Assembly (NCBI RefSeq): GCF_001269885.1
Contig: NZ_LHVH01000006.1
Location: forward strand, 1-64,000
From: Pseudomonas kilonensis
GTDB lineage: Bacteria > Pseudomonadota > Gammaproteobacteria > Pseudomonadales > Pseudomonadaceae
Length of the DNA stretch: 64,000 nucleotides
Reading direction: 5' to 3'
Shown here one piece after another: positions 56,156-64,000 of this stretch; the stretch's first letter is position 1, and each line of letters opens with the position of its first letter. The notes below the pieces were generated by a model. It was not told where the DNA came from, searched no databases, and worked only from the letters and a program-made list of their open reading frames with translations. The position numbers and the translations under genes were made by a program.

Positions 56156-56949
56156 GCTTGGGTCGCTGGCGGCTGGTCGTTGTGGTCATCGACCGGCTGC
56201 TCCTCGGGCTCTTCTGCCCGGCGCTTGCGCACCAGGCCACCGAACAGGATGCCGATCTCGAACAGCAGCCACATCGGCACAGCCAGCAGGGTCTGGGAGA
56301 AGATGTCCGGCGGGGTCAGGATCATGCCGACCACGAAGCAGCCGATGATCACGTAGGGGCGGATCTTCTTCAAATAGGCCACGTCGACCACGCCGATCCA
56401 CACCAGGAGCACCACGGCCACCGGGATTTCGAACGCCACGCCGAAGGCGAAGAACAGTGTCATGACGAAATCCAGGTAGCTGCTGATGTCGGTCATCATT
56501 TCCACGCCCGCCGGGGTGGCGGCAGCGAAGAACTTGAAGATCAGCGGGAACACCAGGTAATAGGCGAAGGCCATGCCGGTGTAGAACAGCAGGATGCTGG
56601 ACACCAACAGCGGCACGGCGATGCGTTTTTCGTGCTTGTACAGGCCCGGCGCGATGAAGCCCCAGATCTGGTGCAGGATCACCGGGATCGCCAGGAACAG
56701 CGAGACCATCATCGTCAGCTTCAGCGGCGTCAGGAACGGCGACGACACGTCGGTGGCGATCATTGTCGCCCCTACCGGCAGGTACTGGCGCAGCGGCGTG
56801 GAGACGAAGGTGTAGATCTGCTGGGTGAAGGAAAACAGTCCGGCGAAGATGATGAAAACCGCCGCGACACAACGCAGCAGGCGGGTGCGCAACTCGGTGA
56901 GGTGCGATACCAGCGGCATCGGCTGGTCGTTTTCAGGGAGATCGCTCAT
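56152..56949 (-). CDS. tatC: Sec-independent translocase subunit TatC
   Basis: TatC (265 aa) is the six-TM receptor for twin-arginine signal peptides. The N-terminal [12 protein letters not shown], the glutamate-containing first loop and the [23 protein letters not shown] segment are typical. A charged C-terminal tail ([12 protein letters not shown]) follows the last helix. It overlaps tatB by four bases. Confidence 0.97.
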   Translation of the reverse strand: MSDLPENDQPMPLVSHLTELRTRLLRCVAAVFIIFAGLFSFTQQIYTFVSTPLRQYLPVGATMIATDVSSPFLTPLKLTMMVSLFLAIPVILHQIWGFIAPGLYKHEKRIAVPLLVSSILLFYTGMAFAYYLVFPLIFKFFAAATPAGVEMMTDISSYLDFVMTLFFAFGVAFEIPVAVVLLVWIGVVDVAYLKKIRPYVIIGCFVVGMILTPPDIFSQTLLAVPMWLLFEIGILFGGLVRKRRAEEPEEQPVDDHNDQPPATQA

Positions 56950-57368
56950 GGGGCTCGCGGCGGCAAAGTAGGGTCGTTAGGCGCAGGGACAGCAGCGGGC
57001 GCTGCGTCCGCTACCGTCGGTGTCACTGGCGTCGGTTCAGCCGCCGACCCCACGCCATCCACGGGTGCCTGGGGCGCAATCGCCTGTTCGGCCACGGGCT
57101 GAACCGGCGTCGGTTCCTGTTGGGTCGGCGTGAAGATTTTCCGCGCTTCCTGTTCCAGGGACAGAATATGTTCGTTGTGAAGTTGCCGACGGATGTCGTC
57201 GGCACCGATTTCACGTTCAACTTCCTGTTTGATCGCATTGAAGCTGCGCTTCAGGCGCCCGATCCACAGACCGGCGGTGCGCGCAGCCCCCGGCAGACGC
57301 TCGGGACCCAGTACCAGCAGGGCGACGAGGCCGACGAGCAGCAGTTCAGTGAAGCTGATCCCAAACAT
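56946..57368 (-). CDS. tatB: Sec-independent translocase subunit TatB
   Basis: TatB (140 aa) has one N-terminal transmembrane helix with the Glu in [26 protein letters not shown], an amphipathic helix ([18 protein letters not shown]) and a Pro/Thr/Val-rich C-terminal tail of about 60 residues. It works with TatC in recognising twin-arginine substrates. It lies 10 bases from tatA. Confidence 0.95.
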   Translation of the reverse strand: MFGISFTELLLVGLVALLVLGPERLPGAARTAGLWIGRLKRSFNAIKQEVEREIGADDIRRQLHNEHILSLEQEARKIFTPTQQEPTPVQPVAEQAIAPQAPVDGVGSAAEPTPVTPTVADAAPAAVPAPNDPTLPPRAP

Positions 57369-57378
57369 TAGTCAGTGC

Positions 57379-57666
57379 TCACGAGTCTTTGCGGATGGGC
57401 TCTTCGACTTTCTGGGCCTGCACGTCGATGGTATTCGGCGCATTCACCGGCTGGGTGGCCTGTGGGTGTACCGGTTGGGTCGGTTGTGCGGCCTGAGCCT
57501 GGCCTGTCGTCGGATCGGCCGGTTTCTCATCATCGTTCATGGCCTTGCGAAAACCCTTGATCGACTCGCCGACATCGGTGCCGAGGTTTTTCAGTTTCTT
57601 GGTACCGAACACCAGCACCACGACGACCAGGATGACGACCCAGTGTTTCCAGTCAAAAATACCCAT
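57379..57666 (-). CDS. tatA: Sec-independent translocase subunit TatA
   Basis: TatA (95 aa) forms the channel-like multimer. It has a short N-terminal helix ([22 protein letters not shown]), followed by the amphipathic helix [20 protein letters not shown] and an extended tail rich in Gln/Pro/Thr. It follows hisE by 24 bases on the same strand. Confidence 0.95.
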   Translation of the reverse strand: MGIFDWKHWVVILVVVVLVFGTKKLKNLGTDVGESIKGFRKAMNDDEKPADPTTGQAQAAQPTQPVHPQATQPVNAPNTIDVQAQKVEEPIRKDS

Positions 57667-57690
57667 GTGGCTATTCCTCTCAAAAGTTGA

Positions 57691-58023
57691 TCAGGCGGAC
57701 GGGCGCGAGGCTTTCTCGACGTGCCCGGACAGACCGAAGCGACGGTCCAGTTCATCCAGTACGGCCTGCGGATGCTGCCCCAGTTGGGCCAGCATGACCA
57801 GGCTGTGGAACCACAGGTCGGCGGTCTCGTAGATCACGTCGCTGCAATCGCCACTGATGGCGGCGTCCTTGGCGGCGATGATGGTCTCGACCGACTCTTC
57901 GCCGACTTTCTCCAGAATCTTGTTCAAGCCCTTGTGGTACAGGCTGGCGACATAGGAGCTGTCGGCCGCGGCGCCCTTGCGCTCTTCCAGCACCTGGGCC
58001 AGGCGGGTCAGGGTGTCACTCAT
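57691..58023 (-). CDS. hisE: Phosphoribosyl-ATP diphosphatase HisE
   Basis: HisE (110 aa) hydrolyses phosphoribosyl-ATP to phosphoribosyl-AMP, the second step of histidine biosynthesis. It is an alpha-helical MazG-like enzyme with [12 protein letters not shown] and [16 protein letters not shown] motifs. In this lineage it is separate from hisI. I chose the ATG at 58023 ([10 protein letters not shown]), with AGGA upstream. It overlaps hisI by eight bases. Confidence 0.95.
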   Translation of the reverse strand: MSDTLTRLAQVLEERKGAAADSSYVASLYHKGLNKILEKVGEESVETIIAAKDAAISGDCSDVIYETADLWFHSLVMLAQLGQHPQAVLDELDRRFGLSGHVEKASRPSA

Positions 58024-58414
58024 GGGTATGTCCTGAATAAATGGCGTGCGGGTCCTTGAGCACCGGGTCGACGGTTTTCCAGTCGCCGTTCTCGAAGACG
58101 CGATAGAAGCAGCTTTGACGGCCGGTGTGGCAGGCAATCTCACCGACTTGCTCGACCATCAGGATGATGACGTCGCCGTCGCAGTCCAGGCGCATCTCAT
58201 GCAGGTGCTGCACGTGCCCGGACTCTTCACCTTTGCGCCACAGCTTGCCACGGGAACGTGACCAATAGATGGCGCGGTTCTCGGCGGCGGTCAAGGCCAG
58301 CGCTTCGCGGTTCATCCAGGCCATCATCAATACGCGCCCGGTCTTGTGGTCCTGGGCGATGGCCGGCACCAGGCCGTCAGCGTCCCATTTGATCTCGTCC
58401 TGCCAGTTTTTCAT
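58016..58414 (-). CDS. hisI: Phosphoribosyl-AMP cyclohydrolase HisI
   Basis: HisI (132 aa) opens the adenine ring of phosphoribosyl-AMP, the third histidine step. It has a metal-binding pattern with Asp/Cys in [15 protein letters not shown] and C-H-T-G-R-Q-S-C, and the substrate motif [19 protein letters not shown] chose the ATG at 58414 ([10 protein letters not shown]); nine further in-frame residues upstream lack family similarity. Confidence 0.95.
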   Translation of the reverse strand: MKNWQDEIKWDADGLVPAIAQDHKTGRVLMMAWMNREALALTAAENRAIYWSRSRGKLWRKGEESGHVQHLHEMRLDCDGDVIILMVEQVGEIACHTGRQSCFYRVFENGDWKTVDPVLKDPHAIYSGHTHE

Positions 58415-58495
58415 CTTTGACTCCGACCATGGGCCGCGCACCTGACGTCGGCGGGCCCAGCGTTGAAACAGTGTGCCAGCGCGAACCGGTGCTGG

Positions 58496-60100
58496 CTATC
58501 GGCGAACGACCAGATACAAACCAACGATCACCATGATTCCGGCGGGCCAATGGCCCAATTCGCTCAACGGTCCACCAGCCGCCAGCATTGCGCCACCTCC
58601 CAGGTGAGCCGCGCCAAGCAGCCGCAGAAACCAGTCATCCTTGCGTCGGTGCCACGGCGGCGCCGGGTCGTGTGCGTGGGGTTGGGACATGCGTTCGAGC
58701 AGGTCGCGGGTCATGTTGGCCAGGTGCGGGAGCTGCTCGAACTGGCTTTGCACGTTGCCCAGCAAGGTCTTGGGGCTGACGCGCTCGCGCATCCAGCGTT
58801 CGAGGAACGGCTGGGCGGTGTTCCACAGGTCGAGGTCCGGGTACAACTGACGGCCGAGGCCTTCGATGTTCAGCAGGGTTTTCTGCAACAGCACCAACTG
58901 TGGCTGGACTTCCATGTTGAAGCGTCGCGCGGTCTGGAACAGGCGCATCAGCACCTGGCCGAAGGAAATATCTTTTAACGGTTTTTCGAAGATCGGTTCG
59001 CACACGGTACGGATCGCCGCTTCGAATTCGTTGAGCTTGGTCTCGGCCGGCACCCAGCCCGAATCGATGTGCAACTGGGCGACGCGACGGTAGTCACGCT
59101 TGAAGAAGGCGAACAGGTTGCGCGCCAGATAGTCCTGGTCTTCGGGGGTCAGGCTGCCGACGATGCCGCAGTCGATGGCAATGTATTGCGGGCTCCACGG
59201 CTGCACCGTGCTGACGAAGATGTTGCCCGGGTGCATGTCGGCGTGGAAGAAGCTGTCGCGAAACACCTGGGTGAAGAAGATTTCCACGCCGCGTTCGGCG
59301 AGCATCTTCATGTCGGTGCGCTGGTCGGCCAGGGTCGCCAGGTCAGTCACCTGGATGCCGTAGATGCGCTCCATCACCAGTACTTTCGGCCGGCACCAGT
59401 CCCAATAGACTTGCGGCACATAGAGCAGCGGCGAGCCTTCGAAGTTGCGACGCAGTTGGCTGGCGTTGGCCGCCTCGCGCAGCAGGTCGAGTTCGTCGTA
59501 GATGGTTTTTTCGTAGTCCTGGACCACGTCCACCGGGTGCAGCAGGCGGGCATCGGCCGACAACCGTTCGGCGGCGCGAGCGAGGATGAACAGCCACGCC
59601 AGATCCTGGGCGATGATCGGCTTGAGGCCCGGGCGAATGACCTTGACCACCACTTCTTCGCCGCTCTTGAGCTGGGCGGCGTGAACCTGGGCGACGGAGG
59701 CCGAGGCCAGGGGCTCGACGTCGAAGCGGCTGAAGACTTCGCTGATCTTCTTGCCCAGTTGTTCCTCGATCAGCGCCACCGACACCTTGGAATCGAACGG
59801 CGGCACGCGGTCTTGCAGGCGCATCAGTTCATCGGCGATGTCTTCGGGCAACAGGTCGCGCCGGGTCGAAAGGATCTGCCCGAACTTGATGAAAATCGGC
59901 CCCAGGTCCTGCAAGGCCAGGCGCAAGCGCGCACCGCGACTCAGGTCCAGCGTTCGCCGGGGAAACCAGCGCCACGGCAGCACGAAGCGCAGGGCCAGGA
60001 GAAACCAGGGCAGCGGCAGGGCGAACAGCAGGTCATCGAGGCGGTAGCGGATCACGACGCGCTGGATGCGCAACAAACGGCGGACGGCAAGCAGCTTCAT
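58496..60100 (-). CDS. ubiB: Ubiquinone biosynthesis protein kinase-like UbiB
   Basis: UbiB (534 aa) is an ABC1/ADCK-family atypical kinase needed for ubiquinone synthesis. It has the KxGQ motif [15 protein letters not shown], an Ala-rich P-loop replacement ([11 protein letters not shown]), a catalytic [10 protein letters not shown] and the metal-binding IDCGIVG. The C terminus contains two hydrophobic helices. It is the last gene of the ubiE-J-B operon. Confidence 0.96.
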   Translation of the reverse strand: MKLLAVRRLLRIQRVVIRYRLDDLLFALPLPWFLLALRFVLPWRWFPRRTLDLSRGARLRLALQDLGPIFIKFGQILSTRRDLLPEDIADELMRLQDRVPPFDSKVSVALIEEQLGKKISEVFSRFDVEPLASASVAQVHAAQLKSGEEVVVKVIRPGLKPIIAQDLAWLFILARAAERLSADARLLHPVDVVQDYEKTIYDELDLLREAANASQLRRNFEGSPLLYVPQVYWDWCRPKVLVMERIYGIQVTDLATLADQRTDMKMLAERGVEIFFTQVFRDSFFHADMHPGNIFVSTVQPWSPQYIAIDCGIVGSLTPEDQDYLARNLFAFFKRDYRRVAQLHIDSGWVPAETKLNEFEAAIRTVCEPIFEKPLKDISFGQVLMRLFQTARRFNMEVQPQLVLLQKTLLNIEGLGRQLYPDLDLWNTAQPFLERWMRERVSPKTLLGNVQSQFEQLPHLANMTRDLLERMSQPHAHDPAPPWHRRKDDWFLRLLGAAHLGGGAMLAAGGPLSELGHWPAGIMVIVGLYLVVRR

Positions 60101-60103
60101 GCG

Positions 60104-60721
60104 TTATCGCTTGGTTTCAAGGGATCGGGAAAGGCGCTCGAAACGCGCCTCGAGACGTTCCAGGTCAAGTTTGATCTGGTCCAGTTCATTAAAACGGGCT
60201 TGTGCTTCGCGTTGGCCTACGAGGGTACGCGATTCTTCGGCCAGGTATTCACTCAGATTCTGTCCCAGGCTGGCGAAGCCCTGGCGATACCAGCGGCTGC
60301 GGCTGCGCAAATGGCCGCTGAGCAATTGGGTCGCCACCGGGCCGATCCAGCGGGACACTTCGTATTCCCAGTCCAGCTCCAGGTCCTGGAGAATCCCTGC
60401 CAGCTCCAGCAGTACGCCGCTGTCGCCGTCGAGCTCCACGTCGGGGCTGTGCAGCACCGCGGTCTTGTCCTTGCCCAGGGCCAGGTTCAGCAGGCTCGAC
60501 GCCGGGGCGCGCAGCGTGCAATCCGCTTCGGCCTCCCAGTGCGCGGCGAGCAGCAGGCCTTCGTCGCTGGGCAGGATGAACAACCGCAACGCCGGGCTGC
60601 GGCAGTCCACCGCAATCACCTTGCCGCTCAAGTGTGCCAGGCGCGCGAGCGCCGTGCTGTCCAGGCGCAGCACCCGGTTGAGGCCCAGTTCGACGCTGGC
60701 GAGCAGGCCGGTGAGCAGCAT
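60104..60721 (-). CDS. ubiJ: Ubiquinone biosynthesis accessory factor UbiJ
   Basis: UbiJ (205 aa) has an SCP2-like lipid-binding domain (residues about 15-110) followed by a C-terminal coiled coil (FNELDQIKLDLERLEARFERLSRSLE). It helps organise the Ubi complex. Its start overlaps the ubiE stop by one base (TGATG) and it precedes ubiB by only three bases. Confidence 0.92.
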   Translation of the reverse strand: MLLTGLLASVELGLNRVLRLDSTALARLAHLSGKVIAVDCRSPALRLFILPSDEGLLLAAHWEAEADCTLRAPASSLLNLALGKDKTAVLHSPDVELDGDSGVLLELAGILQDLELDWEYEVSRWIGPVATQLLSGHLRSRSRWYRQGFASLGQNLSEYLAEESRTLVGQREAQARFNELDQIKLDLERLEARFERLSRSLETKR

Positions 60722-61491
60722 CAGGGTTTGATGCCGCGATGCAGGGCAACGATGCCTGCGGTCATGTTGTGGTAGGTCACGCGGTCGAAACCGGCCTCGA
60801 CCATCATCGACTTCAGGGTTTCCTGGTTCGGGTGCATGCGGATCGATTCGGCCAGGTAGCGATAGCTTTCCGAGTCGTTGGTGATCAGCTTGCCCATCAG
60901 CGGCATGAAGGCGAACGAGTAGGCGTCATAGGCCTTGGACATCAGCGCGTTGGTCGGCTTGGAGAACTCCAGCACCAGCAGGCGGCCACCGGGCTTGAGC
61001 ACGCGCAGCATCGAACGCAGGGCATCTTCCTTGTGGGTGACGTTGCGCAGGCCGAAGGCGATGGTCACGCAGTCGAAATGGTTGTCGGGGAACGGCAGCT
61101 TTTCAGCGTCGGCCTGGACGAACTCGACATTGCCGGCCACACCCAGGTCCAGCAGGCGGTCGCGACCGACCTTGAGCATGGATTCGTTGATGTCGGCCAG
61201 GACCACCTGGCCGGTCGGCCCGACAATGTGGGAAAACTTCTTCGTCAGGTCACCCGTGCCACCGGCGATGTCCAGCACGCGATTGCCGCTGCGCACGCCC
61301 GACAGCTCGATCGCGAAACGCTTCCACAGGCGGTGCATGCCGCCCGAGAGCAGGTCGTTCATCAAGTCATACTTGGCGGCTACGGAGTGGAACACCTCAG
61401 CGACTTTTTCCGCTTTCTGGCTTTCCGGCACGTTCTTGAAGCCGAAGTGAGTGGTGGGTTCGGCATCGCTGCCTTTGCGCTGATCAGTCAT
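60721..61491 (-). CDS. ubiE: Ubiquinone/menaquinone C-methyltransferase UbiE
   Basis: UbiE (256 aa) is the SAM-dependent C-methyltransferase of ubiquinone synthesis. It has the SAM motif [16 protein letters not shown], motif [24 protein letters not shown] and a [12 protein letters not shown] strand. I chose the ATG at 61491 ([11 protein letters not shown]); 21 residues further upstream are in frame but not family-like. It heads ubiE-ubiJ-ubiB. Confidence 0.96.
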   Translation of the reverse strand: MTDQRKGSDAEPTTHFGFKNVPESQKAEKVAEVFHSVAAKYDLMNDLLSGGMHRLWKRFAIELSGVRSGNRVLDIAGGTGDLTKKFSHIVGPTGQVVLADINESMLKVGRDRLLDLGVAGNVEFVQADAEKLPFPDNHFDCVTIAFGLRNVTHKEDALRSMLRVLKPGGRLLVLEFSKPTNALMSKAYDAYSFAFMPLMGKLITNDSESYRYLAESIRMHPNQETLKSMMVEAGFDRVTYHNMTAGIVALHRGIKP

Positions 61492-61646
61492 ATCGCGGTC
61501 ACCAAAAAAGAATGCGGGACATTCTAATCCCGGTAGAGGGCTTTGTCTTGGCAAGGCTGAAGGTAAGATGGGCTACCGCCGGGACGTTTTGACGCAGCCA
61601 GGGTTTGAAACGTTCAGGCAAGTCCCGATAAAACAGGAGTCACCCG

Positions 61647-61922
61647 ATGGCCCGTATAACTGTTGAGCGTGCCCATGGCCTGGGCAAGGAAGCGGCGCGA
61701 GAGAAAGCCGACAAGCTGGCGCAGAAGTTGTCCGACAGCTATGGCCTGGAGCCGCAGTGGGTGGGCGACACCCTGAAACTCAAGCGTTCCGGGGTCAAGG
61801 GCGAAGTGCATGTGGGCGAGGACTCGATCCGCGTCGACGTGGAACTGGGCATGTTGATGTCGGCCATGAGCGGCACGATCAAGAGCGAAATCGAAAAAGC
61901 ACTGGATAAGGCGTTGGCCTGA
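61647..61922 (+). CDS. Polyhydroxyalkanoic acid system family protein
   Basis: This 91-aa protein belongs to the PHA granule region family (PF09650-type). ITVERAHGLGKEAAREKADKLAQKL, then YGLEPQWVGDTLKLKRSGVKG and IRVDVELGMLMSAMSGTIKSEIEKALD are conserved. Its role in granule formation or stress is unproven. It is encoded just upstream of the phasin genes on the same strand, separated by a REPIN. Confidence 0.9.
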   Translation: MARITVERAHGLGKEAAREKADKLAQKLSDSYGLEPQWVGDTLKLKRSGVKGEVHVGEDSIRVDVELGMLMSAMSGTIKSEIEKALDKALA

Positions 61923-61970
61923 TTGATCGAAAGGGGGGTGAACACAGAATCAAAGTTCACCACCAAACTC

Positions 61971-62060
61971 TGTGGGAGCGGGCTTGCTCGCGAAAGCGGT
62001 GGATCAGTCAACATCAATAGTGAATGACACACCGCATTCGCGAGCAAGCCCGCTCCCACA
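61971..62060. repeat. REPIN (head-to-head)
   Basis: tgtgggagcgggcttgctcg faces cgagcaagcccgctcccaca. It is nearly identical in layout to the copies at 4079 and 30920, including the cggtg...caccg inner pairing. Confidence 0.9.
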
Positions 62061-62187
62061 TGAGGCCACTCACCGTCCAGTTTGTGTCAGTTGTTAGGGT
62101 GCCCTTTCTAATTATTGTCACTACTTTGTGCCTGAGCCCGACCGTGTGCGGGCAGTTCCTCAAACCTTTTTTCGAGTGAGGTGCACC

Positions 62188-62610
62188 ATGGCCAAAGTTA
62201 TTTTGAAGAAAAAAACCGACGTTGAATCTTCCACGCTCAGCGACGTGAAAACGTACGCGCGCAAGATCTGGCTGGCGGGCCTGGGCGCCTACACGAAGGT
62301 CGGCCAGGAAGGCAGCGAGTACTTTCAGGAGTTGGTAAAGGCTGGCGAAGTTATTGAAACCAAAGGCAAAAAGAAAATTGCCGGAAAACTTGAAGCGGCC
62401 AACAGTGAATTGATTGAAGCCAAGAGCGAGGTCAATACTTTCAAGGCCCGGGTTGAAGTACAACTCGATAAAGTCGAGAAGGTATTCGATGCCCGCGTTG
62501 CAAGTGCCTTGAATCGTATCGGCATTCCGTCTAAACATGACGTTGAGACACTCTCTGCTAAGCTCGATGAGCTGACAGCATTGCTCGAACGTGTCGCGCG
62601 TAAACATTAA
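62188..62610 (+). CDS. phaI: Phasin PhaI
   Basis: PhaI (140 aa) is a phasin that coats medium-chain PHA granules. The core YARKIWLAGLGAYTKVGQEGSEYFQELVKAGE is shared with PhaF, followed by a helical/coiled-coil second half. I chose the ATG at 62188 after GAGGTG. It lies 10 bases before phaF, as one operon. Confidence 0.95.
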   Translation: MAKVILKKKTDVESSTLSDVKTYARKIWLAGLGAYTKVGQEGSEYFQELVKAGEVIETKGKKKIAGKLEAANSELIEAKSEVNTFKARVEVQLDKVEKVFDARVASALNRIGIPSKHDVETLSAKLDELTALLERVARKH

Positions 62611-62620
62611 GGAGAACGGG

Positions 62621-63529
62621 ATGGCTGGCAAAAAAATCACAGAAAAAGAGGGCAGCTCGTGGGCCGGGAAGATTGAAAAGTATTCCCGCAAAATCTGGCT
62701 TGCTGGTTTAGGCGTGTACTCGAAGATCGACACTGACGGCAGCAAGCTCTTCGAGTCCCTGGTTAAGGACGGCGAAAAGGCCGAAAAACTCACCAAGACG
62801 GCAGTCGGCAAACAAGTCGATGCAGCCAAAGACTCTGCCGAGTCCGCCAAGTCGCGAATCGGCGGCGTGAAGGATCGTGCACTGGGCAAATGGGACGAAC
62901 TGGAAGGGGCTTTCGACAAGCGCCTGAACAGTGCGATCTCGCGTCTGGGGGTGCCGAGCCGTAATGAAGTCAAGGCACTGCACAGCAAGGTCGACACCTT
63001 GACCAAGCAGATCGAAAAACTCACCGGCGCCAAAGTCGCACCTGTGGCGACCAAGACTGCGGCGGCCAAGCCGGCCGCTAAAACGGCGGCCAAGCCACTG
63101 GTCAAGGCTGCGGCAAAACCCGCCGCCAAACCTGCGGCGAAAGCAGCGGCCAAGCCCGCGGCTAAAACTGCTGCGGCCAAGCCCGCGGCTAAAACTGCTG
63201 CGGCCAAACCTGCTGCCAAGGCGGCGGCCAAACCGGTAGCGGCCAAACCTGCGACCAAAGCGGCAGCCAAGCCTGCGGCCAAACCCGCGGCTAAAACGGC
63301 AGCGGCCAAACCGGCAGCGAAACCCGCCGCCAAGCCTGCGGCAAAAGCGGCGGCCAAACCTGCTGCGGCGAAAAAACCGGCCGCGCCGAAAGCCGCTGCA
63401 CCGAAGGCGCCGACTGCGGTCGCCAAACCGGCAACCCCGACGAGCCCGGCGAACTCCGCCGCCGCTCCAACCCCGGTCGCCACTCCAGCATCGGCGCCGG
63501 CTCCAACGACGCCTTCCACCCAGTCCTGA
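62621..63529 (+). CDS. phaF: PHA granule protein PhaF with histone-like C terminus
   Basis: PhaF (302 aa) has an N-terminal phasin domain (YSRKIWLAGLGVYSKIDTDG) homologous to PhaI, a short leucine-zipper-like segment, and a long C-terminal tail of AAKPAAK-type repeats (about residues 150-275). That tail binds DNA non-specifically and helps distribute granules to daughter cells. The C-terminal 30 residues are Pro/Ala/Thr-rich. An AAGGAG site precedes the ATG at 62621. A terminator follows. Confidence 0.96.
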   Translation: MAGKKITEKEGSSWAGKIEKYSRKIWLAGLGVYSKIDTDGSKLFESLVKDGEKAEKLTKTAVGKQVDAAKDSAESAKSRIGGVKDRALGKWDELEGAFDKRLNSAISRLGVPSRNEVKALHSKVDTLTKQIEKLTGAKVAPVATKTAAAKPAAKTAAKPLVKAAAKPAAKPAAKAAAKPAAKTAAAKPAAKTAAAKPAAKAAAKPVAAKPATKAAAKPAAKPAAKTAAAKPAAKPAAKPAAKAAAKPAAAKKPAAPKAAAPKAPTAVAKPATPTSPANSAAAPTPVATPASAPAPTTPSTQS

Positions 63530-63544
63530 TTCTGCAGGACATGC

Positions 63545-63578
63545 AAAAACGCCCGGCCTGTGAAGGTCGGGCGTTTTT
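63545..63578 (+). terminator. Rho-independent terminator of phaIF
   Basis: The stem AAAAACGCCCG...CGGGCGTTTTT, with gcc/ggtc closing pairs and a T run, lies about 15 bases after the phaF stop. Confidence 0.92.
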
Positions 63579-63597
63579 GTTTGTACGCAGGTCAACC

Positions 63598-63714
63598 TGT
63601 GGGAGCGAGCTTTGTGGGAGCAAGGCTTGCCCGCGATGAAAACGCCGCGGTCTCTTGAGGACCGCAGCGCCTGGATCGCGAGCAAGCTTTGCTCCCACAA
63701 AGCTCGCTCCCACA
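63598..63714. repeat. Nested double REPIN (117 bp), copy 2
   Basis: It differs from the copy at 13505-13621 at three positions. One left-arm change (g to t) and one right-arm change (c to a) fall on opposite sides of the same base pair, so the palindrome stays perfect. Confidence 0.93.
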
Positions 63715-63736
63715 ATGGATCTGTCACAGCCGGTGG

Positions 63737-64000
63737 TTAGTCGTGTTCTTCCAGGTAACGCAACGCCAGTTGCTCGGTCGCCACCTTGGTCGCGGGCGGC
63801 AGGTGCGGGGCCACCAGCATCATGATCTGGTAGACCACCAGTCGCACCTCGCCCTCGCGGTCCAGGATCCGCTGGTAGTCCAGGGAGAACAGCAAGGTCA
63901 TGGTGATCTGCTCCACCAACTGCCCCAGGGCCTGGGTATCGCTGACCAGCAATCCCTGGGCCTTGAGTTGCGCCAGCAATGAGGCGAGGGTGCGCTTCAA
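63737..64000 (-). CDS. phaD: TetR-family regulator PhaD, C-terminal part
   Basis: At least 87 residues of a helical TetR-type ligand-binding domain run off the right edge; the N-terminal DNA-binding domain is outside the window. The visible part (LGQLVEQITMTLLFSLDYQRILDREGEV) and the convergent position facing phaIF match PhaD of the Pseudomonas phaC1-Z-C2-D cluster, a regulator of PHA genes. The assignment rests mostly on context. Confidence 0.8.
   Translation of the reverse strand: MKRTLASLLAQLKAQGLLVSDTQALGQLVEQITMTLLFSLDYQRILDREGEVRLVVYQIMMLVAPHLPPATKVATEQLALRYLEEHD

Noticed and set aside
63597..63720. Terminator for phaD
   Set aside because: The palindrome is a duplicated REPIN composite, identical in type to the one after glgP, without a T tract. 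It may stop transcription incidentally but was not scored as a terminator.

Overview
This window looks like a chromosomal segment of a fluorescent Pseudomonas, most likely the P. fluorescens group. The evidence is high G+C coding sequence, many REP/REPIN palindromes built on a gtgggagcgggcttgctcgcga core, a Pseudomonas-type five-step hut locus (HutH-U-I-F-G), a phaD/phaF/phaI cluster and an opgGH pair. Gene content is mostly core metabolism. No tRNA, rRNA, transposase, integrase, phage gene or CRISPR array was seen.

Layout. (1) 1-6.6 kb, nitrogen control on the minus strand: ntrC and ntrB, two paralogous secreted DUF4124 proteins, a periplasmic chorismate mutase and glnA. NtrC-like sites and sigma-54 promoter candidates lie upstream of both ntrB and glnA. 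(2) 6.6-20.6 kb, mainly plus strand: thiI, typA, a YkgJ-type cysteine-cluster protein (minus), glgP, a DUF2339/DUF3999 membrane pair, fbp and a DUF924 protein. (3) 20.6-25.6 kb: an amino-acid-type dCache chemoreceptor, two small lipoproteins (one a lipocalin), then a visibly A+T-rich two-gene unit encoding a divergent SAH-hydrolase-like protein and a DUF985 cupin. (4) 26-42 kb, histidine utilisation: hutF diverges from hutC-hutD; then hutU, a urocanate-type NCS1 permease, the hutXWV ABC transporter, two hutH paralogues, hutI, hutG and an orphan choline/betaine-type binding protein. HutC operators lie in the hutF-hutC gap and just downstream of a sigma-54 promoter ahead of hutU. (5) 42-49.4 kb: an HSL-type hydrolase, pip-dtd and opgG-opgH. 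(6) 49.4-55.4 kb: a DUF6124 gene, a 1.3-kb non-coding inverted-repeat/REP structure, and two tandem HBM-type chemoreceptors. (7) 55.4-64 kb: rsmE-tatCBA-hisE-hisI-ubiB-ubiJ-ubiE (minus strand), then the PHA granule genes (a PHA-system protein, phaI, phaF) converging on a truncated phaD.

Most notable observations. First, the upstream HutH paralogue lacks exactly the Ala-Ser-Gly triad that forms the MIO cofactor and has also lost other catalytic aromatics, so it looks like a pseudo-lyase kept inside the hut operon. Second, the 50.1-51.4 kb element has two arms of about 340 bp in inverted orientation around a 3.8-copy tandem REPIN array, and an internal hairpin in the arms carries compensatory base changes. 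Third, a 117-bp nested palindrome occurs at 13.5 kb and 63.6 kb, and one of the three differences is resolved as a compensatory base-pair change. Fourth, the low-G+C SAHH-like/cupin pair is the best candidate for an uncharacterised, probably acquired gene system.
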